Positions 1 to 8,699 of a DNA stretch of 22,118 bases are shown one piece after another. This DNA is from an uncultured Bacteroidales bacterium (GTDB taxonomy: Bacteria > Bacteroidota > Bacteroidia > Bacteroidales > P3). The stretch spans positions 1 to 22,118 of the forward strand of contig CAJOQB010000043.1 in assembly GCA_905236405.1 (NCBI GenBank), in the 5' to 3' direction. Position 1 is the first letter of the stretch; each line of letters starts with the position of its first letter. The position numbers were made by a program, and so were the translations under genes. The notes below the pieces were generated by a model. The model did not search any database. It saw only the letters and a list, made by a program, of their open reading frames with translations, and was not told the origin of the DNA.

Positions 1-3000
1 ACTTCATGCCCCTCATCTTCCTGCCCACCTACAAGCACACCCTGATGGACGAGACCTACAGTTTCGCCATCCGCGCCCAACGTTCGTTCATCCGCAACAT
101 GGTGTCGAGCCACGGTGTGCAACACGGCTGCCCGTGGGGTATCTCCGAGACGGCTTACAACGAGCTGGACGATGCCCAGAACTACAAATACCACGCTTTC
201 GGTGTCCCCTACCTGAAATTCCAGAACACCACCCCCGACCGCATCGTCGTGTCGCCCTACAGCTCGCTGATGACCATCGGCATCAACGACCGTGCCGTGT
301 ACGAAAACATGCAATCGTTCAAACGGCTGAACATGTATGACGAGATGGGCTTCTTCGAGTCCTACGACGAAGAGGACCACATCCCCGTCCGCGCCCATTA
401 TGCCCACCACCAAGGCATGATACTGGCCAGCTTGGCCAACTATTTAGGCGACCATTGCCTGCAACACTTCTTCATGGCCGAGCCTGTCATGCAGTCGATG
501 GAGACCCTGCTGAAAGAGAAAGCCCAGGTGAAGCCCTACATCGACCTGAAGGTCACCCAATACAAACGCTACCAGTACTCGAAAGAGCAGACCGAGAGCG
601 ACGCCCGCGAATACGAGGGCGTGGCTCAGATGCCCGAGATAGGGGTGCTCAGCAACGGCCAGTACACCGTGCTGCTCAACGACCGCGGTTCGGGTTTCTC
701 GCGGTACAACGACATCATGCTCAACCGCTACCGAAAGATCAGTGCCGACCACTACGGACAATACCTGTTTGTCCGCAACCTGAAGAGCGACAAACTGTGG
801 AGCAGCACCTACGCTCCCCTCGACGTGCTGCCCGAAGGCTACCGCGTGGTCTTCGCCTCCGACAAGGTCACCTTCTTCCGTATCGACGACGGCATAGAGA
901 CCAAGACGGAAATCACCGTCATCAAAGACCGGCTGGCCGAGATACGCCGCTACACCTTCACCAACAACACCGATGTCGACATTGACCTCGAGCTCACCAC
1001 CTATACCGAGGTGGTGCTGTCGACACACCAGGACGACGAGAACCACCGCGTCTTCAACGGGATGAACATCCTCAGCGAATACAACAAGGAACACGATGTG
1101 CTGCTGCTCAGCAAACCGGTGCAGGGGGTGGTGGATGGCCGCTACTTCGTGATGCACCGTCTCTTCGTCTCTGCCGACGACAACGACAACCAGTCGCCGC
1201 TGCCCGAATACGAGACGTCGCGTCTCAAGTTCCTCGGTCGTGGCGGTAGCCTGTCACACGCTTTGGTGCTCGAAAGCCGCCGCACATTGAGCAATACCGT
1301 CGGCACCACCCTCGACCCCATCATGAGTATGCGCCGTCGCATCCATGTGCCGGCGGGCAAAAAGGTGTCGGCTTTCCTGCTGACCGGATTTGGAAAATCG
1401 CGTGAACAGTTGCTCAACATCGTTGACACCTACCGCGACAGCGTCGACATCGACCACGCTTTCGACACCTCCTCGGTGTTCAACAACATGCGTACCTCCA
1501 TGTCGCTGCTCAAAGGATCGCAAATGCGACTGTACAACAGCATCTCCAAGTATGTGCTACAGACGGCCAACCTTGGCAACGACCGTCAACAGACGTTGCG
1601 CAACAACCGCCTGTCGCAATCGGGCCTGTGGCGTTTTGGTATCTCGGGAGACTTGACCATCCTGCTGGTCGAGATCGACAACATCAACCGCTCGGGCTAC
1701 GCCAAGGAGATGATGCGTGCCTACGAGTACTACAAGGTCCACGGACTGATGCTCGACATCGTCTTCATCAACGACGAACAAGGCGAACAGCGTGAGGGCC
1801 TGACCCACTTCATCCGCAACCTGGCCAACACCGAACACCTGTGGGCCGCCCACCAAGAGGCCGGCCATGTCTTTGTGCTCAACGGCAGCGACATCAGCGA
1901 CGACGAACGCACGTTACTCCGCACCGTTGCCTGCCTCACCTTCAACACCCGCGACGGCCTGACCCTGCAACAGCAGCTGGAACGACTGGAACATATCAAC
2001 CAGCACTACCAAGACAAGGTGGAATATCCCACACGCAAGCCCAGCGCCAAGTTCCGCGTATGGAGCTCGCTGCAATACTACAACCAGTACGGTGGCTTCG
2101 ACCAAGAGGGCCGCGACTATGTGGTGACCAACACCAACACCCCCATGCCGTGGGTCAACATCATCGCCAACCCCCACTTCGGCTGTGTTGTCAGCTCCAC
2201 CATGGCGGGCTTCACCTTTGCCTTCAACGCCCAACAGTTCAAGTTGACGGGATGGAGCAACGACATCGTCCGTGACAACGCCTCGGAGATGCTGCTCATC
2301 AACCACCAGCAGTTTGTCCCCGCCACGGCTCGCCACGGACAAGGCTTCTCGGCCTTCGACGCCGAATACGACGACATGACGGTCATGGTCCGTCTCTTCG
2401 TCTCGGCACAACGTCCCGAGAAATACTACCAAATCAAAATCAAGAACAAGACCGACCAACCGCTGCCCATACAACTCGACATGGTCTACAAACTGGTGCT
2501 GGGATTGAACGAGGAGCAGACGGCTCGCTACCTCTATTCCGAATGGAACCCCGACACCAACAGCGTCACGGTACGCAACGTCTACCACGAAATCTACCGC
2601 GACGTGAGGGTGCAGCTCACCGCCACCGAGCCACTCACCGCCGTCGACTTGGAATACCCCAACCGCAAACGGATGGGGCTGCAGTTCACCCTCGACCCAC
2701 AAGGCAGCCACGAACTGGCCTTCGTTATCGCGGTGCAAGAGAAACCCGACGACCCGTTGTGCCATGTCACCCTGCCCGACATCGAAGAGGAGTTCGACAA
2801 GGTGGTCCGTTTCTGGGACGAGAAACTGGGTGTCATCCAAGTCGACACGCCCGACCCCTCGTTCAACTACATGCTCAACCGCTGGTATCTCTACCAGGTC
2901 TATGCCGCCCGTCTCTTTGCTCGTGCCGGATTCTACCAAGTGGGCGGCGCCACCGGCTTCCGCGACCAGCTGCAAGATGTCATGAGCTGTCTCTACAGCG

Positions 3001-4337
3001 ACCCCGACTATGCCCGTCGTCAGATTCTTGAACATGCCGCCCACCAGTTTGCCGAAGGCGATGTGCTGCACTGGTGGCATGCAAGCATGCAACTCGGTGC
3101 CCGCACCACCTTCAGCGACGACTACCTGTGGCTTGTCTACGTCACTTACCAGTACATCACCGTCACTGGCGACAACAATATCCTCACCCAACCTGTGGCC
3201 TTCTGCAAAGGCGACCATCTGGCCGAAGGCCAAGCTGAACGCGGCATCCGCTACACGGTGCCGGAACACAAGGTGGCACTCACTCCCGACGAACAGTCGC
3301 CCGATTTCGAGTATGCTCCTCTATACGAACACCTGCGTCGTGCCATCAACCGCTCCATGAGCCGTATCGGCAAACATGGGTTGCCGCTGATGGGATGCGG
3401 CGACTGGAACGATGGCATGAGCCGCGTCGGTGTCGAGGGCAAGGGCGAGAGCGTCTGGGTGGCCTTCTTCTTGGTCGACCTGCTGCCCAAGATGGAAGAG
3501 ATGACCCAAATGGTGCCTGGCGCCGACCTCTCCTATTGCAGCGAGCTGTCCTCCTTCCGCCAGCAACTTCGACAAGCACTGCAAGACAATGCATGGGACG
3601 GTGCCTGGTTCCTCCGTGCCTTCTTCGACAACGGCGACCCCATGGGGTCACGCAACAACACCGAATGCCAGATAGACCTCATCTCGCAGGCTTGGAGCAT
3701 CCTCACCGATGTGGCCACCCCCGAACAGAAAGTCTCGGTGTTCCGCGAGACCGACGCTCGATTAGTGAACCGCGAGCACGAAATCATCCAACTGCTCACC
3801 CCACCCTTCCAGCATTCTACCAACAACCCTGGCTACATCATGCGCTATCCCGAGGGCGTTCGAGAGAACGGTGGCCAGTACACCCATGGAGCCATGTGGT
3901 ACATCATGGCCCAACTGAAAGAGGGTCGCACCGATATGGCCTATTTCCTCTACTCGCTCATCAACCCTGTACACCGCACCTCGACATTGGCTGACGTGCT
4001 GAAATACAAGGTCGAACCCTACTGTATCGCCGCCGACATCTACAGCAACCGCCAGCATCCTGGTCGCGGCGGATGGACATGGTACACTGGCTCGGCATCG
4101 TGGGCCTACAAGACTGGCATCGAGAACATCCTCGGCTTGCAGCAACACGGTGACAGCCTGACCATCCACCCCCATATCCCCTCCGAATGGGATCACTTCG
4201 CCATCCACTACCGCTTCGGCTCCACGCCCTACACCATCACCTATCATCGACCCGACGCCAACACACACAACGCCCCCGTCACCATCCAATTGGTCGACGA
4301 CGGACAACCCCACACCGTTCACATCGGGCAACAATAA
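1..4337 (+). CDS. Cyclic beta-1,2-glucan synthase-like protein, C-terminal part (glycoamylase-like plus GH94 domains), 5' truncated
   Basis: The frame is open from the left edge (first whole codon at base 3), so the N-terminus lies outside the window. About 1,444 residues remain, numbered here from the Met at base 6. Residues 1 to about 170 match the end of the glycoamylase-like domain of NdvB/Cgs proteins (WGISETAY at 44-51, HYAHHQGM at 131-138). Two beta-sandwich regions follow (about 205-480 and 700-940), then an (alpha/alpha)6 GH94 catalytic region (about 950-1400) with GDWNDG at 1132-1137, whose second Asp is the expected general acid, and VRENGGQYTHG at 1285-1295. In the family, a GT84 domain makes beta-1,2-glucan at the inner membrane and the GH94 domain controls chain length by phosphorolysis. 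The GT84 part cannot be seen here, so a secreted or cytosolic GH94 phosphorylase of different architecture is possible. The gene ends at a strong terminator and is not coupled to the next operon. Confidence 0.85.
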   Translation, partial: FMPLIFLPTYKHTLMDETYSFAIRAQRSFIRNMVSSHGVQHGCPWGISETAYNELDDAQNYKYHAFGVPYLKFQNTTPDRIVVSPYSSLMTIGINDRAVYENMQSFKRLNMYDEMGFFESYDEEDHIPVRAHYAHHQGMILASLANYLGDHCLQHFFMAEPVMQSMETLLKEKAQVKPYIDLKVTQYKRYQYSKEQTESDAREYEGVAQMPEIGVLSNGQYTVLLNDRGSGFSRYNDIMLNRYRKISADHYGQYLFVRNLKSDKLWSSTYAPLDVLPEGYRVVFASDKVTFFRIDDGIETKTEITVIKDRLAEIRRYTFTNNTDVDIDLELTTYTEVVLSTHQDDENHRVFNGMNILSEYNKEHDVLLLSKPVQGVVDGRYFVMHRLFVSADDNDNQSPLPEYETSRLKFLGRGGSLSHALVLESRRTLSNTVGTTLDPIMSMRRRIHVPAGKKVSAFLLTGFGKSREQLLNIVDTYRDSVDIDHAFDTSSVFNNMRTSMSLLKGSQMRLYNSISKYVLQTANLGNDRQQTLRNNRLSQSGLWRFGISGDLTILLVEIDNINRSGYAKEMMRAYEYYKVHGLMLDIVFINDEQGEQREGLTHFIRNLANTEHLWAAHQEAGHVFVLNGSDISDDERTLLRTVACLTFNTRDGLTLQQQLERLEHINQHYQDKVEYPTRKPSAKFRVWSSLQYYNQYGGFDQEGRDYVVTNTNTPMPWVNIIANPHFGCVVSSTMAGFTFAFNAQQFKLTGWSNDIVRDNASEMLLINHQQFVPATARHGQGFSAFDAEYDDMTVMVRLFVSAQRPEKYYQIKIKNKTDQPLPIQLDMVYKLVLGLNEEQTARYLYSEWNPDTNSVTVRNVYHEIYRDVRVQLTATEPLTAVDLEYPNRKRMGLQFTLDPQGSHELAFVIAVQEKPDDPLCHVTLPDIEEEFDKVVRFWDEKLGVIQVDTPDPSFNYMLNRWYLYQVYAARLFARAGFYQVGGATGFRDQLQDVMSCLYSDPDYARRQILEHAAHQFAEGDVLHWWHASMQLGARTTFSDDYLWLVYVTYQYITVTGDNNILTQPVAFCKGDHLAEGQAERGIRYTVPEHKVALTPDEQSPDFEYAPLYEHLRRAINRSMSRIGKHGLPLMGCGDWNDGMSRVGVEGKGESVWVAFFLVDLLPKMEEMTQMVPGADLSYCSELSSFRQQLRQALQDNAWDGAWFLRAFFDNGDPMGSRNNTECQIDLISQAWSILTDVATPEQKVSVFRETDARLVNREHEIIQLLTPPFQHSTNNPGYIMRYPEGVRENGGQYTHGAMWYIMAQLKEGRTDMAYFLYSLINPVHRTSTLADVLKYKVEPYCIAADIYSNRQHPGRGGWTWYTGSASWAYKTGIENILGLQQHGDSLTIHPHIPSEWDHFAIHYRFGSTPYTITYHRPDANTHNAPVTIQLVDDGQPHTVHIGQQ

Positions 4338-4378
4338 CCATTACCGACGGCCATCCAATGGCTGTCCTGTCCCCCCAC

Positions 4379-4415
4379 GGCAGTCTGTCTCCCCAAGAGC
4401 AGACTGCCTTTTTTT
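4379..4415 (+). terminator. Intrinsic terminator after the GH94 gene
   Basis: A perfect 9-bp stem, GGCAGTCTG (4379-4387) with CAGACTGCC (4400-4408), encloses a 12-nt loop and is followed directly by seven T residues (4409-4415). It lies 41 bases after the stop codon on the same strand, as expected for a rho-independent terminator, and separates this gene from the porin operon. Confidence 0.92.
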
Positions 4416-4531
4416 GTCGCACTCATTACCATTAGTGATTTCTCGAAACAAAAACCACTAACTATGCTGAACCGCCCATTAAGGCAAACATGGGAATTTT
4501 GCATTTGAAAACATGCAATGCATTTACTAAC
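4416..4531 (+). promoter_or_regulatory. Leader and probable promoter region of the porin-imelysin-DHOR operon
   Basis: These 116 bases lie between the upstream terminator and the chosen porin start, and are richer in A and T than the flanking genes. No exact Bacteroidales -7 element (TAnnTTTG) is present. The nearest is TGCATTTG at 4500-4507, one mismatch, which would place the transcript start about 20 bases before the ATG at 4532. No clear -33 TTG was found at the right spacing. TGCATT (4500-4505) and AATGCA (4517-4522) form an inverted repeat overlapping the candidate start site, and TCATTACCATTAGTGA (4423-4438) is an imperfect palindrome. Either could be an operator; neither matches a canonical Fur box well. 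Confidence 0.4.
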
Positions 4532-5857
4532 ATGAACTACAGAATATCAATATTATGCCTACTGTTGGCAATAATGGCGACAGGAGACATTTGGGCCCAA
4601 AAGGGTTCAACAAACGACACAACAAACGTCACCAAAAGGGGCAACCGTCTCACTGTTGGCGGTTACGGAGAAGCTACATTCAAACACAATTTCTTTAGCG
4701 ACAATGCCTTTCGGTACAGTTATGCCAACCGCTATGCGCAATCGTCGGGACATAGCCAGGTGGACTTGCCCCACGTGGTACTGATGTTGGGATATGACTT
4801 TGGCCAAGGATGGTCGATGGGAAGCGAGATAGAGTTCGAACACGGAGGCCTCGAGGCGGCACTTGAAATCGAACAAGAAGAGACCGGAGAATTCGAACAG
4901 GAGATTGAACGAGGTGGCGAAGTGGCACTCGAACAGTTTTGGCTGCAAAAGAGCTGGCATCGAGCATTGAATCTGCGCATGGGCCACATCGTTGTCCCTG
5001 TGGGCGGCACCAACAGCAGTCACCTGCCGACCGAATTCTGCAACGTGTTCCGTCCCGAAGGAGAAAACACCATCATGCCCTGCACCTGGCACGAAACAGG
5101 CATCAGCCTTTGGGGCCGTGGTGAACAATGGCGTTACGAATTGCAACTGATTCCTTCGCTGAACAGCACAATGTTCAACGTCAGCGGCTTGGCTCACGAT
5201 GCGTCACCCTCGGGCTATGAGTTCCGTGTGGCCAACAAATTGGCCCTGGCCGCCCGCATCGACAACTACACCTTCCCCGGGCTGCGCATGAGCCTCAGCG
5301 GTTTTGTGGGCAACACCTTTAATAATGACATTGTCACCGAAGAGGGGTCGACCACCTATGCCAACGTTAAGGGCACCATGCTGTTGGGCGCTTTTGACTT
5401 TTTGTATCATCGTGGACGTTGGGTGGCTCGCGGCAATGTCGACTATGGCTATCTTTCGGACGCTGCACTGATAAGTCGTTATAACGGCTATCTACCCAAC
5501 AGCAATACAGCGCCTTACCCTCACACCTTGGTGGGACAAACGGCTTGTGCCGCCGGACTGGAACTGGCTTGCAACATACTGAGCCCAGACAATTCCAAAC
5601 AACTACTGCTCTTTGCTCGCTACGACTACTACGACTCCTACAACCCTGCCTCTGTCGTATCTGGCGGCCAAACCGTTCCCTTATCCGATTTTCCCTGGAC
5701 AGAACGCAGTTTGACCAGCGCGGGATTCAACTATTATCCACTGCCACAAATCGTGATAAAAGGTGAGGTGGGATACCGCATGCTGCCCAAACAGTACAAC
5801 AATGAACCCTGGGTGGCACTGGGAGTTGCCTACAGTGCTTTCTTTAGACAATACTAA
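4532..5857 (+). CDS. Outer-membrane porin-like beta-barrel with glutamate-rich segment
   Basis: The protein has 441 residues from the ATG at 4532. An upstream in-frame ATG at 4490 exists, but starting at 4532 puts a normal signal peptide at the very N-terminus (basic Arg4, hydrophobic core, cleavage likely after Ala22 in DIWAQ). The mature protein has alternating-residue beta-strand character with many Tyr, Trp and Gly residues and ends in an aromatic residue (FFRQY), typical of an outer-membrane barrel. GGYGEATFKHNF near the N-terminus and the general layout resemble the phosphate-selective porin O/P-like group, but assignment to that family is inferred. Residues 99-134 contain 14 Glu in 36 positions. 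It is the first gene of an operon with an imelysin lipoprotein (25-base gap) and a di-haem lipoprotein, which points to iron or haem-related traffic across the outer membrane rather than phosphate. Confidence 0.75.
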   Translation: MNYRISILCLLLAIMATGDIWAQKGSTNDTTNVTKRGNRLTVGGYGEATFKHNFFSDNAFRYSYANRYAQSSGHSQVDLPHVVLMLGYDFGQGWSMGSEIEFEHGGLEAALEIEQEETGEFEQEIERGGEVALEQFWLQKSWHRALNLRMGHIVVPVGGTNSSHLPTEFCNVFRPEGENTIMPCTWHETGISLWGRGEQWRYELQLIPSLNSTMFNVSGLAHDASPSGYEFRVANKLALAARIDNYTFPGLRMSLSGFVGNTFNNDIVTEEGSTTYANVKGTMLLGAFDFLYHRGRWVARGNVDYGYLSDAALISRYNGYLPNSNTAPYPHTLVGQTACAAGLELACNILSPDNSKQLLLFARYDYYDSYNPASVVSGGQTVPLSDFPWTERSLTSAGFNYYPLPQIVIKGEVGYRMLPKQYNNEPWVALGVAYSAFFRQY

Positions 5858-5882
5858 ACATTAAAAAATAAAACTCAACATC

Positions 5883-7031
5883 ATGAAATTAAAAAAAATT
5901 TTACTAGGACTTACTGTCATGGGGCTTGTCACTTCCATGACCTCATGTGGAAACACCACAGAAGAAGAAAACAATGAGACCAAAGCTGCCATTGTCGACC
6001 AGTATCTGAGCCACACGGTATATCCCACTTACAGCGCTTTGGCCAACAAGACAGACGAATTAGTGTCCGCGCTGAAAACCCTGCAAAGCAACCGCACCGA
6101 TGCCAATGTGGCAGCTGCATGCGATGTGTTTCTCGATGCTCGCGAACAATGGGAGAAGAGCGAAGCGTTCCTCTTTGGCGCCGCCAGCGATTTCGGCATC
6201 GACCCCCACATAGACTCATGGCCCCTTGACGAAGATGGTTTCAACACCATGATGAGCAACACACAACAAATGCAGGCTTTGGCAGGCGACGATGGCGACA
6301 TCTATGCCGGCGACTATCTGGGCAATGCCCTGTTGGGCTTCCATGGCATAGAATACATCCTCTTTGCCAACGGACAACCCAAAGCCGCCTCCTTAATCAG
6401 CGACCTGCATATGACCTATGCCGTGGCAGTGGCCGGCGACCTGCGTAACCGTTGTTTTCAACTCGAAGTAAGTTGGATGGGCGACAAAGCCGACGCATCG
6501 CATGTGGCACGTGTCGAGGAACTTGAACTGAACAGCACCGTCAACGGAAGCAGCTTCTCCTACGGCGACAACATGCGCAACGCTGGCAAAGCTGGCAGCA
6601 CCTACAGCAGTATGACACAAGCCCTGCTGGCCATTGTCGACGGCTGTCGTTCCATCGCCGACGAAGTGGGCACCAGCAAGATTGGCAAGCCCCACAACGG
6701 CGAAGACCCCACCTACATCGAATCACCCTACAGCCAAAAGTCCATCACCGACTTCTACGACAACATCATCAGCATTCAGAACTCCTATATGGGCGGTATC
6801 CAATCGGAACGCAACGAGTCGAAATCGTTGCACAACTATATTCAAACGATAGACGCCGACCTCGATGCTCGTGTGATAACCGCTATCAACAACGCTCTTA
6901 CCGCCATCCAAAACATGAAAGCACCCTTTGTGAACAACTTCACCGATGCAAGTGCCGGTGCTGCCAGCGAGGCATGCCAAGCTGTCGACGATGTGCTTGC
7001 CGAAGTATCCTCCAAACTGAGAACAGAATAA
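5883..7031 (+). CDS. Imelysin family (peptidase M75-like) lipoprotein
   Basis: The protein has 382 residues. The N-terminus is a lipoprotein signal (two lysines, hydrophobic stretch, MTSC with the lipidated residue at Cys22), and acidic residues (EEE) follow five positions after the Cys. The family motif GxHxxE is present as GFHGIE at 152-157 (His154, Glu157) in an otherwise helix-rich sequence. WDSWPLDE-like context occurs as DSWPLDEDGFN before it, as is usual in these proteins. Imelysins (ICMP, IrpA, the C-terminal domain of EfeO) are iron-linked envelope proteins. Despite the peptidase name, metal or iron binding is the better supported role. It sits between the porin and a di-haem protein (30-base gap to the latter) and is very probably co-transcribed with both. 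The substrate is not shown by sequence. Confidence 0.88.
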   Translation: MKLKKILLGLTVMGLVTSMTSCGNTTEEENNETKAAIVDQYLSHTVYPTYSALANKTDELVSALKTLQSNRTDANVAAACDVFLDAREQWEKSEAFLFGAASDFGIDPHIDSWPLDEDGFNTMMSNTQQMQALAGDDGDIYAGDYLGNALLGFHGIEYILFANGQPKAASLISDLHMTYAVAVAGDLRNRCFQLEVSWMGDKADASHVARVEELELNSTVNGSSFSYGDNMRNAGKAGSTYSSMTQALLAIVDGCRSIADEVGTSKIGKPHNGEDPTYIESPYSQKSITDFYDNIISIQNSYMGGIQSERNESKSLHNYIQTIDADLDARVITAINNALTAIQNMKAPFVNNFTDASAGAASEACQAVDDVLAEVSSKLRTE

Positions 7032-7061
7032 ACAACCACATCAACAAACCGAAACAGCACC

Positions 7062-8633
7062 ATGAACACACTGAAAACAATACTCATCGGCAGCGTATTG
7101 GCACTGCCACTGGCCATGACCAGCTGCAACCGTAACGAGGACGACACGGCCAATCTCAATAGCATCATGGAAGAGACCTATGCCGGCGGTATATTGGGAA
7201 CAACTTTCAACACCTCGGCATCGGCTTACGAAGACCCCACCCCCGCTGTCGAGCATGCAGGGCTGGTCAACGAATTCAAATATGGTGAATACTTCTTCGA
7301 GCGAACCATCACCCAGAGCAACGCTCCTTTCAACGGTTTGGGCCCTGTTTATGTTCGCTCGTCGTGCATCAGCTGCCATCCTGGCTATGGTCACGGAAGA
7401 AGAATGAACCGCTATCGTGCCGACGACTGGGGCAACGGTTACCTACTGGTGGTATATGACAAGACCACCAATGCCTACGAAACCTCGGTGGCCGGCATGC
7501 CTCAGACCAAGGCCGTGGCTCCTTTCAAAGCCCCCATCGACGAATCGAAGATACAAATTGCATGGCTCAACTATACCGACGAATGGGGCAACAAATTCGA
7601 AGATGGCGAAAGCTACGAACTCATCTATCCCGAAGTGACCATTCCCGAAGATGCCTTCTACGCCCCTCTGGTGACCCCCTACAGCAATCTGGCCTTCCGA
7701 CTTGAAGGCACCATTGGCATCTATGGCACCGGATTACTCGATGCCATCCCCGACGATTCGCTCAAAGCACAATACCAGAAAGAATATGACGCTGGTGCCG
7801 ACTTGAACCCCGCCATCTGGGCTGGCAACGACTGGGCATCGCTATATGGCAACACCACACATCCCAAACGCTTCACCTATGCCTTGAGTCGTGGCCCGCT
7901 GCAAGATGCCGCTGGTGCCAATGCCATCTGGAACATCACCAACGTCACCCGTAGTGACCGACGCAAACACTATCTTGACCTCAACGGTACCATTTATGCC
8001 ACCAAATCGTCGCAAGACCCCGATGTACAAGCTTCATTCTACACCTATTTCCCCGAATGGAACAAGACCGGAAATGTGGAGACCGACATCTATAACTATC
8101 TCACTTCAAAGGAGCTTCCCACAGAGATGAGCGATGAGGACTATGTCAACTTCATGGTATGGCACCGCGGTCTGGCTGTTCCCGCAGCCCGCAACTTGGG
8201 CGACACCGCCATACAGCGTGGCCGCCGGCTGTTTCGCGAGATAGGTTGTGCCTCCTGCCACCGCCCCTCTTGGACCACAGGCACCGACAACTTCACCGAC
8301 CCCAATGGTTTCTTCCGTGACGGCGATGTACGGCTGCCCCGCTATCCCAACCAGAAGATTTGGCCTTACACCGACATGGTACAACACCGTCTGTACATGA
8401 AAAACGACATCCGCACAGGTTGGTGCCGCACCACACCGCTGTGGGGTCGTGGATTGTCGCAGATATGCACCGGTGCCAGCGACCGCCTGCATGACTACCG
8501 TGCTCGCAACGTCATCGAAGCCATCATGTGGCACGGCGCCCCCAACAGCGATGCTCGTCGTTCGGTGGAGAACTTCCGCAAGCTTTCCAAGTCGGAGCGC
8601 GATGCCGTTGTCGCCTTCATCAACGCCATTTAA
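7062..8633 (+). CDS. Di-haem oxidoreductase family (DHOR/DUF1111) c-type cytochrome lipoprotein
   Basis: The protein has 523 residues with a lipoprotein signal ending AMTSC (Cys22) followed by the acidic run NEDD. Two covalent haem c sites are visible: CISCH at 102-106, followed by a glycine-rich segment PGYGHGRR, and CASCH at 396-400. Length, haem spacing and the surrounding sequence fit the DHOR/DUF1111 family, often called thiol oxidoreductases and frequently found beside imelysin genes in iron-regulated loci. It should act in the periplasm or at the outer membrane as a redox protein or peroxidase-like enzyme; its substrate is unknown. The gene follows the imelysin gene by 30 bases and is followed by a hairpin terminator and then by the CcsBA gene, whose product ligates haem to CxxCH proteins. 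Confidence 0.9.
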   Translation: MNTLKTILIGSVLALPLAMTSCNRNEDDTANLNSIMEETYAGGILGTTFNTSASAYEDPTPAVEHAGLVNEFKYGEYFFERTITQSNAPFNGLGPVYVRSSCISCHPGYGHGRRMNRYRADDWGNGYLLVVYDKTTNAYETSVAGMPQTKAVAPFKAPIDESKIQIAWLNYTDEWGNKFEDGESYELIYPEVTIPEDAFYAPLVTPYSNLAFRLEGTIGIYGTGLLDAIPDDSLKAQYQKEYDAGADLNPAIWAGNDWASLYGNTTHPKRFTYALSRGPLQDAAGANAIWNITNVTRSDRRKHYLDLNGTIYATKSSQDPDVQASFYTYFPEWNKTGNVETDIYNYLTSKELPTEMSDEDYVNFMVWHRGLAVPAARNLGDTAIQRGRRLFREIGCASCHRPSWTTGTDNFTDPNGFFRDGDVRLPRYPNQKIWPYTDMVQHRLYMKNDIRTGWCRTTPLWGRGLSQICTGASDRLHDYRARNVIEAIMWHGAPNSDARRSVENFRKLSKSERDAVVAFINAI

Positions 8634-8642
8634 TCCAAAGTG

Positions 8643-8677
8643 AAGCCGTCAACGACGCTGTTCGTTGACGGCTTTTT
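8643..8677 (+). terminator. Intergenic intrinsic terminator between DHOR and ccsBA
   Basis: A perfect 13-bp stem, AAGCCGTCAACGA (8643-8655) with TCGTTGACGGCTT (8662-8674), has a 6-nt loop and a T run at 8673-8677. It starts 9 bases after the DHOR stop and ends 22 bases before the ccsBA start. Its presence shows that an in-frame upstream start at 8640 for the next gene is not real, because that reading would translate the hairpin. Confidence 0.93.
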
Positions 8678-8699
8678 ACTCAAACAACTAAAAATAATC

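Noticed and set aside
444..1157. Minus-strand open frame of about 237 codons opposite the glycan enzyme
   Set aside because: Same antisense effect of GC-rich codons, with no start context or family similarity.
1914..3269. Long open frame of about 450 codons on the minus strand inside the GH94 gene
   Set aside because: It is antisense to a well-supported coding region; the GC-rich third codon positions of the real gene keep the opposite frame free of stops. The translation has no recognisable domain.
8640..8699. Upstream start for ccsBA at 8640
   Set aside because: It would translate through the 13-bp terminator hairpin and add a non-membrane N-terminal extension; the ATG at 8700 gives a normal start before the first membrane segment.
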